The notes beneath the pieces are model-generated. The model ran no database searches. It was not told the origin of the DNA and saw nothing but the letters and a program-made list of their open reading frames with translations. DNA of 8,876 nucleotides, from positions 1-8,876 of the forward strand of contig CAYZYO010000095.1 in assembly GCA_964482585.1 (NCBI GenBank), read 5' to 3'. A program made the position numbers and the translations under genes. This DNA comes from CAYZYO01 sp964482585. GTDB lineage: Bacteria > Bacillota > Syntrophomonadia > Syntrophomonadales > Syntrophomonadaceae. Positions 5,030 through 8,876 of this stretch are shown in pieces (the first letter of the stretch is position 1; every line of letters starts with the position of its first letter).

Positions 5030-6382
5030 ATGTCCCTTTTAAGCAGGCTAAAAGCCCAAAATGGAGATACAGAGATTTCTTCTCCCGGCAAAAAAGAGTC
5101 CGGGATGAATCGTTTCCAGGACCTGGTATATAGAGTTCACCGGGAAATAATTAAGGAAATGGGAACTGATTTATTTAATAAAGAAGATAAAGAGTATAGC
5201 AGTAAAATAACAGAACAAATACGGTCAATAAGTCAATCATTTATTGAAAGTGAATCCGAATTTCTTACCCGTAACGATCAAGAAGAAGTAATTTCTCAGG
5301 TACTGGATGAAGTTTTTGGTTTTGGGCCTATAACCCCGTTACTAAAAGATACTGGTGTTTCTGAAATAATGGTAAATGGCCCCCATAAAATATATGTAGA
5401 AAAAAAAGGCAAAATCGAGCATACTAAAATAGTTTTTAGAGATAATAACCATCTACATACAATCATTGAGCGGATAATATCCCCTTTAGGACGGAGGCTG
5501 GATGAAAGTATGCCGATGGTAGATGCTCGCCTTCCTGATGGTTCCCGGGTAAATGTAGTTATTCCTCCACTCGCTCTAAACGGTTGTGTCTTGACTATTC
5601 GTAAGTTTTCCTCCCAACTGCTTAAAATAGAGGATTTGATAAGAAATCAGACGTTAACGGTTCAGATGGCCCGGTTTTTGGAAGCCTGTGTCAAAGGCAG
5701 GTTAAACATTGTGGTTTCTGGAGGAACAGGAGCAGGTAAAACCAGTACGTTAAATATTATTTCCTCTTTTATCCCCTCCGGGGAAAGAATAATAACTATC
5801 GAAGATTCAGCTGAATTAGATTTACATCAGGAACATGTCATATCAATGGAAACCAGGCCGCCAAATATAGATGACAAAGGCGAAATATCTATCAGGGATT
5901 TAGTGAGAAATTCGCTGCGAATGAGACCTGACCGCATTGTTGTCGGGGAAGTAAGGGGAGGAGAAACCCTGGACATGCTGCAAGCTATGAACACTGGACA
6001 TGATGGTTCATTAACCACCGGTCATTCGAATTCTCCCCGGGATACTATTTCCAGGCTGGAAACCATGGTTTTAATGGCAGGTATGGATATACCAATTAAA
6101 GCGATAAGAGAACAGATATCTTCAGCGATCAACCTGATTGTTCATCAGAGCCGGCTCCAGGATGGATCTCGTAAGATTACCCATATTACAGAAGTTCTAG
6201 GAATGGAAGGTGATGTAATAACCATGCAGAATATATTTGTATTTGATATCCAGGGAATTGATCAAAAAGGAAAAGTAGTAGGCAGACACCGGGCTGCTGG
6301 ATTAAAGCCTAAATGCCTGGAAAAACTAGGTTCCATGGGCATTGTTCTTCCAGACAGTTATTTTAGTCCGCCTGATGATTAA
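5030..6382 (+). CDS. cpaF: Tad pilus assembly ATPase CpaF (TadA), T2SSE/VirB11 family
   Basis: Cytoplasmic hexameric ATPase that drives Flp pilus assembly. ATG 5030 follows GAAGGAAGGTGAA, an excellent ribosome site. The 450 residues have the usual CpaF layout: a charged N-terminal helical region (1-90), the N-terminal domain with FGFGPITPLLKD and SEIMVNGP (about 95-120) and MVDARLPDGSRVNVV, then the RecA-like core. Visible motifs are Walker A GGTGAGKT (231-238), the Asp box around IITIEDSAEL, Walker B-like RPDRIVVGEVRGGE (299-312) and the His box TGHDGSLTTGH (322-332). All catalytic residues are present, so it should be active. It sits directly before its membrane partners tadB and tadC. Confidence 0.96.
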   Translation: MSLLSRLKAQNGDTEISSPGKKESGMNRFQDLVYRVHREIIKEMGTDLFNKEDKEYSSKITEQIRSISQSFIESESEFLTRNDQEEVISQVLDEVFGFGPITPLLKDTGVSEIMVNGPHKIYVEKKGKIEHTKIVFRDNNHLHTIIERIISPLGRRLDESMPMVDARLPDGSRVNVVIPPLALNGCVLTIRKFSSQLLKIEDLIRNQTLTVQMARFLEACVKGRLNIVVSGGTGAGKTSTLNIISSFIPSGERIITIEDSAELDLHQEHVISMETRPPNIDDKGEISIRDLVRNSLRMRPDRIVVGEVRGGETLDMLQAMNTGHDGSLTTGHSNSPRDTISRLETMVLMAGMDIPIKAIREQISSAINLIVHQSRLQDGSRKITHITEVLGMEGDVITMQNIFVFDIQGIDQKGKVVGRHRAAGLKPKCLEKLGSMGIVLPDSYFSPPDD

Positions 6383-6421
6383 ATGTTAATTAATGTTTAT
6401 GAAAAGTGAGGTTTAGCTACA

Positions 6422-7369
6422 GTGGAATTGGCCATTTGTATTGCGTTTTTCGGGATGGTTTCTTTAATGGTTTTATGTGTACTGAAAGTATTGACCAGGC
6501 ATGATCTTTATCAGCAGAGGCTCGATATGTTAAAGGAACCCGGGATTGAAGTAAAAACAGTTCGTTTTCATTTTCATATTAAGCCGTTAATAAAAAAGAT
6601 ATCTAGATTATTTGCAACTCGTTCTTTTACAGAAAACATCCAACTGCAGTTAACCAGTGCGGGAATTCCTCTTAAAGCAGAAGAATATATTACTTTATGC
6701 CTGTTATTGATTATCTTATTTCCAACGTTATTGTATTTATTGGCTCAAAACCTCTGGCTTTCAATAGCTATGATAATTGGTGGAGCTTTAGCACCGTCAA
6801 TCTATCTTAAACATAAAAAAGATACCCGGCGGCAGACTTTTAACCAGCAGATGGGAGATGCACTGATTATCATGGCTAATGCCTTAAGAGCAGGATTTTC
6901 ATTTCAACAGGCTATGGATACTGTAAGAAAGGAATTGCCACCGCCGGTATCTGCAGAATTTACCTGGACTTTAAAGGAGATGAATCTAGGCTTCAGCCTG
7001 GAAGAAGCCTTACTAAACCTTGGAAGAAGAGTTGGGAGTTCAGACCTGGATATGATTATTAGCGGAATTATCATTCAAAGACAGATCGGGGGGAACCTTG
7101 CCCAGATATTGGAAAATATTTCCGCAACTATACGGGATAGAGCCCAGATAAAACGTGAAGTCAAAGTGCTTACTGCCCAGGGAAGATTATCCGGATTAAT
7201 AATAGGAATTTTGCCTATAATTTTAATGTTCATTATGCTTATTATTAACCCGGAATATTTTAATATAATGATAACAGAAACTATAGGGAAAGTTTTATTA
7301 TTTACAGCAGGAATTCTTGAAATTATTGGATTGATAATTATACAAGCGATTACTAATATTGATTACTAA
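6422..7369 (+). CDS. tadB: Tad pilus inner-membrane platform protein TadB
   Basis: Polytopic membrane protein that works with TadC and the CpaF ATPase to extrude pilin. Start is GTG 6422, ten bases after AGTGAGG (6405-6411). It has 315 residues: membrane segments at about 2-20, 86-105, 107-125, 254-276 and 288-309, and a type II secretion F domain at about 143-268 that begins FNQQMGDALIIMANALRAGF and contains RQIGGNLAQILENISATIRD and the following RAQIKREVKVLTAQGRLSG. That last stretch is the TadB signature and separates it from TadC. The gap from cpaF is 39 bases. No truncation or unusual feature is seen. Confidence 0.93.
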   Translation: MELAICIAFFGMVSLMVLCVLKVLTRHDLYQQRLDMLKEPGIEVKTVRFHFHIKPLIKKISRLFATRSFTENIQLQLTSAGIPLKAEEYITLCLLLIILFPTLLYLLAQNLWLSIAMIIGGALAPSIYLKHKKDTRRQTFNQQMGDALIIMANALRAGFSFQQAMDTVRKELPPPVSAEFTWTLKEMNLGFSLEEALLNLGRRVGSSDLDMIISGIIIQRQIGGNLAQILENISATIRDRAQIKREVKVLTAQGRLSGLIIGILPIILMFIMLIINPEYFNIMITETIGKVLLFTAGILEIIGLIIIQAITNIDY

Positions 7370-7409
7370 TTATAACTGTAATAATAAATTCTTTAGAAAG
7401 TGAGAAAAT

Positions 7410-8300
7410 ATGGATATTATTATTTCGGCTTTTTCAGGTATCGTAATATTATTTCTTATACTTGGCATTATTTATTCCCTTAACCGTAATAAAATAATAA
7501 TTATGGAAAGATTGAATAATTATACCCGGGAGCCTGATAATATTTTGCTCCATCCAGAATTGGCTGAGCCATTTAAACAGAGAGTGGGTAAAATCATTTC
7601 TCATTTCTTCAATTTAATATCCAACAAAATAGTTCCCAAAAATAAAAAAGAGACTTATCAAAAAAGGCTGCAGGCTGCTGGGACCCCCTGGGGATTAACG
7701 GCAGATAGCTTTATAGTTATTAAATACCTGATTATTTTTTTATGTATTTTATTTGGCATAATACTTCACAATATCTTTTGCTTGGCTATTTTATTAATAG
7801 CGGGTTTAATAATACCAGATTTATTTCTCAGGGCGAATGAAAATAGGCGCAAAAATCTTATTATTAAAAGCCTTCCTGATATTCTGGACTTATTAAGCGT
7901 AAGTGTTGAGGCAGGCCTCAGTTTTGATAGCGCATTGCAAAAGGTAGTAGAAAAATCTCAAGGGCCTTTAATTATAGAATTTGAAAAAGTACTTAAAGAA
8001 ATAACTATGGGTAAACAACGAAAAGAAGCCTTAAGAGATATGGCAGAAAGGGTAGATATAGAAGATATAACTATATTCATCAGTTCTATAATACAGGCTG
8101 ATCAATTAGGAGTTAGTATCACTAATGTCCTGAGAGTTCAATCAGCCCAGGTGAGGAAGAACAGGAAGATGAAAGCAGAGGAAAAGGCTCAAAAGGCACC
8201 GGTAAAGATTCTAATTCCTTTGTTACTATTTGTTTTTCCAACAATTCTTTTAATCTTACTGGGTCCAGCTTACTTAAATTTTATGAACGCGCTGGGGTAA
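7410..8300 (+). CDS. tadC: Tad pilus inner-membrane platform protein TadC
   Basis: Second F-domain platform protein, partner of TadB. ATG 7410 is preceded by AAAGTGAGAAA, a modest ribosome site. The 296 residues include membrane segments at about 2-20, 100-118, 119-135 and 262-285, and an F domain at about 152-277 starting SLPDILDLLSVSVEAGLSFD. The C-terminus has KAQKAPVKILIPLLLFVFPT and the ending LLGPAYLNF, the diagnostic TadC tail. It is the last gene of the operon in the window. No TadD, TadF or further pilin gene follows within the 570 bases to the right edge. Confidence 0.93.
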   Translation: MDIIISAFSGIVILFLILGIIYSLNRNKIIIMERLNNYTREPDNILLHPELAEPFKQRVGKIISHFFNLISNKIVPKNKKETYQKRLQAAGTPWGLTADSFIVIKYLIIFLCILFGIILHNIFCLAILLIAGLIIPDLFLRANENRRKNLIIKSLPDILDLLSVSVEAGLSFDSALQKVVEKSQGPLIIEFEKVLKEITMGKQRKEALRDMAERVDIEDITIFISSIIQADQLGVSITNVLRVQSAQVRKNRKMKAEEKAQKAPVKILIPLLLFVFPTILLILLGPAYLNFMNALG

Positions 8301-8367
8301 AGCAGTAGCGGAAATAATTATGCTTATTTAATTCCACTGCAAAACTAAGTGTTTTATCCATCATAAA

Positions 8368-8397
8368 TTGTAGAGGAGACTTCAGTCTCCTCTACAA
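8368..8397. terminator. 13-bp perfect hairpin 68 bases after tadC (terminator-like, no T tract)
   Basis: TTGTAGAGGAGAC (8368-8380), loop TTCA, GTCTCCTCTACAA (8385-8397). The stem is strong, but CACCGTTA follows instead of a T run, so it is not a standard rho-independent terminator. It may stop or protect the 3' end of the tad transcript and is part of the inverted-repeat element. Confidence 0.4.
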
Positions 8398-8414
8398 CAC
8401 CGTTACTAGGCTGC

Positions 8415-8434
8415 GAGAAGATTAAAGTCTTCTC
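8415..8434. repeat. Second internal hairpin of the inverted-repeat element
   Basis: GAGAAGA (8415-8421) pairs with TCTTCTC (8428-8434) around the loop TTAAAG. A short run TATCTTCG follows that can pair alternatively with CGAGAAGAT. It resembles the 3706-3721 block in the cpaB-cpaE spacer. Confidence 0.5.
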
Positions 8435-8466
8435 TATCTTCGATGTGAGAATTAGGGTTTTGCAGT

Positions 8467-8802
8467 AAAATCTTGTTTGAATTACTAAAATCTTTCTACA
8501 TATATTAGCAGAAAAATAGACAGACTAATAACAGGTAATTTAGTTTTCCATTACTATTAGTATTATTGAGTCACCTCTTTATTTTTTCACAAGTGGTTGT
8601 GTTCTCCGGATAGGAGAGGTTAATTAGTATTTGCATTATTATTCAGAAGTAAAAGTGAGATAAAGGCTGAAGCTCAAAACATGTTTTTAATTATGCAAAA
8701 CTCTGGATTTGCAAAAAAAGCACATAATATAATAAATTGCATGAAATAGCAGTTATTTATGGCTTTTTAAAATTATATATTGAATTTGTGTGAATATATA
8801 TA
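8467..8802. other. AT-rich stretch with no convincing gene
   Basis: About 336 bases between the inverted-repeat element and the promoter at the right edge. All frames are short; the longest ATG-led one seen (8681-8749, 22 codons) lacks a ribosome site. An imperfect AT-rich inverted repeat lies at 8524-8561 (ACTAATA-acag-GTAAT against ATTACTATTAGT). No tRNA, rRNA or known riboswitch is recognised. Confidence 0.6.
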
Positions 8803-8831
8803 TTGACAATTAGTAGAGGCGATGATAAGAT
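8803..8831 (+). promoter_or_regulatory. Consensus-like sigma-A promoter directed out of the right edge
   Basis: TTGACA (8803-8808), exactly 17 bases, then TAAGAT (8826-8831): six of six and five of six matches. The preceding 35 bases are almost pure A/T, resembling an UP element. Transcription would start near 8838 and run right, into sequence not shown. It ends the pilus region and begins a new transcription unit. Confidence 0.7.
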
Positions 8832-8876
8832 AATTCTTGCGCGTGAAGCAAAAGCCAAGCGGGCAAAGATCTTGAT

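Larger units (their letters stand above)
8336..8466. mobile_element. 131-bp MITE-like element with perfect 10-bp terminal inverted repeats
   Basis: ACTGCAAAAC at 8336-8345 and GTTTTGCAGT at 8457-8466 are exact inverse complements bounding 131 bases that encode no protein. Inside are a perfect 13-bp hairpin (8368-8397) and a 7-bp hairpin (8415-8434), whose stems resemble each other (GTAGAGGAGAC and GAGAAGA). This is the structure of a small non-autonomous element moved by a transposase elsewhere. I cannot identify a clear target-site duplication: flanks are AATTCC on the left and AAAATC on the right. It starts 36 bases after tadC, so it also lies in the 3' untranslated region of the operon. 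Confidence 0.6.

Noticed and set aside
8301..8467. CRISPR array or riboswitch in the post-tadC region
   Set aside because: The repeats are inverted rather than regularly spaced direct repeats with spacers, and no conserved riboswitch core was recognised.
8681..8749. 22-codon ATG-led open frame in the right flank
   Set aside because: No Shine-Dalgarno at proper distance (nearest AAAGG is about 16 bases away), AT-driven composition and no recognisable peptide.
8803..8876. Open frame from TTG 8803 reading LTISRGDDKIILAREAKAKR to the edge
   Set aside because: The TTG is part of a TTGACA -35 box and has no ribosome site before it; the promoter reading is better supported. It remains possible that a coding frame covers this end.

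Overview
The window carries a compact Tad/Flp (type IVb, or type IVc in newer nomenclature) pilus locus, all on the + strand from about 813 to 8300. It is flanked on the left by the start of a divergently transcribed THUMP-type RNA methyltransferase and a small coiled-coil protein gene, and on the right by about 570 bases without a convincing gene. The DNA is AT-rich, Shine-Dalgarno sites are strong (AGGAGGTGA type), GTG and TTG starts are frequent, and the pilus locus has no secretin (RcpA/CpaC), no RcpB/CpaD-like outer-membrane partner and no TadD pilotin-like gene. This points to a monoderm, low-GC Firmicute, most likely a Clostridia-class anaerobe. That placement is inferred from style and gene content, not from a database match.

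Layout: (1) 1-192, minus strand, first 64 codons of a THUMP/SAM-dependent RNA methyltransferase with its own canonical promoter. (2) 312-551, a 79-residue helical/coiled-coil protein of unknown function. (3) 552-812, a gene-free leader with a rho-independent terminator, an inverted repeat and the presumed flp promoter. (4) 813-992, a 59-residue Flp pilin gene that starts with TTG. (5) An intrinsic terminator at 1007-1038. (6) The assembly genes: prepilin peptidase (tadV/cpaA), tadE, a tadG-like gene, cpaB, cpaE (receiver plus ParA-type ATPase), cpaF/tadA, tadB, tadC. (7) From 8301 to the end: a 131-bp element with perfect 10-bp terminal inverted repeats and two internal hairpins, then AT-rich DNA, then a consensus-like promoter pointing out of the right edge.

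How the genes work together (family knowledge): the peptidase cleaves the Flp prepilin and the TadE/TadG pseudopilins after a glycine. CpaF powers assembly through the TadB/TadC inner-membrane platform. CpaE is thought to position the machine in the cell. CpaB is a periplasmic or cell-envelope SAF-domain protein. In a monoderm the fibre would cross only membrane and wall. The terminator directly after flp probably keeps pilin mRNA in excess over the machinery.

Most worth a second look: repeat-like, structured DNA interrupts the otherwise tightly packed operon between cpaB and cpaE (3667-3841). It shares a heptamer repeat with the leader of the methyltransferase gene (194-215) and a 16-nt block with the inverted-repeat element after tadC (8336-8466). 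This looks like a dispersed non-autonomous element family placed around and inside the pilus operon. It also creates a false in-frame 56-residue extension on cpaE. I did not find a clearly novel protein system; the pilus locus itself is a recognisable one.
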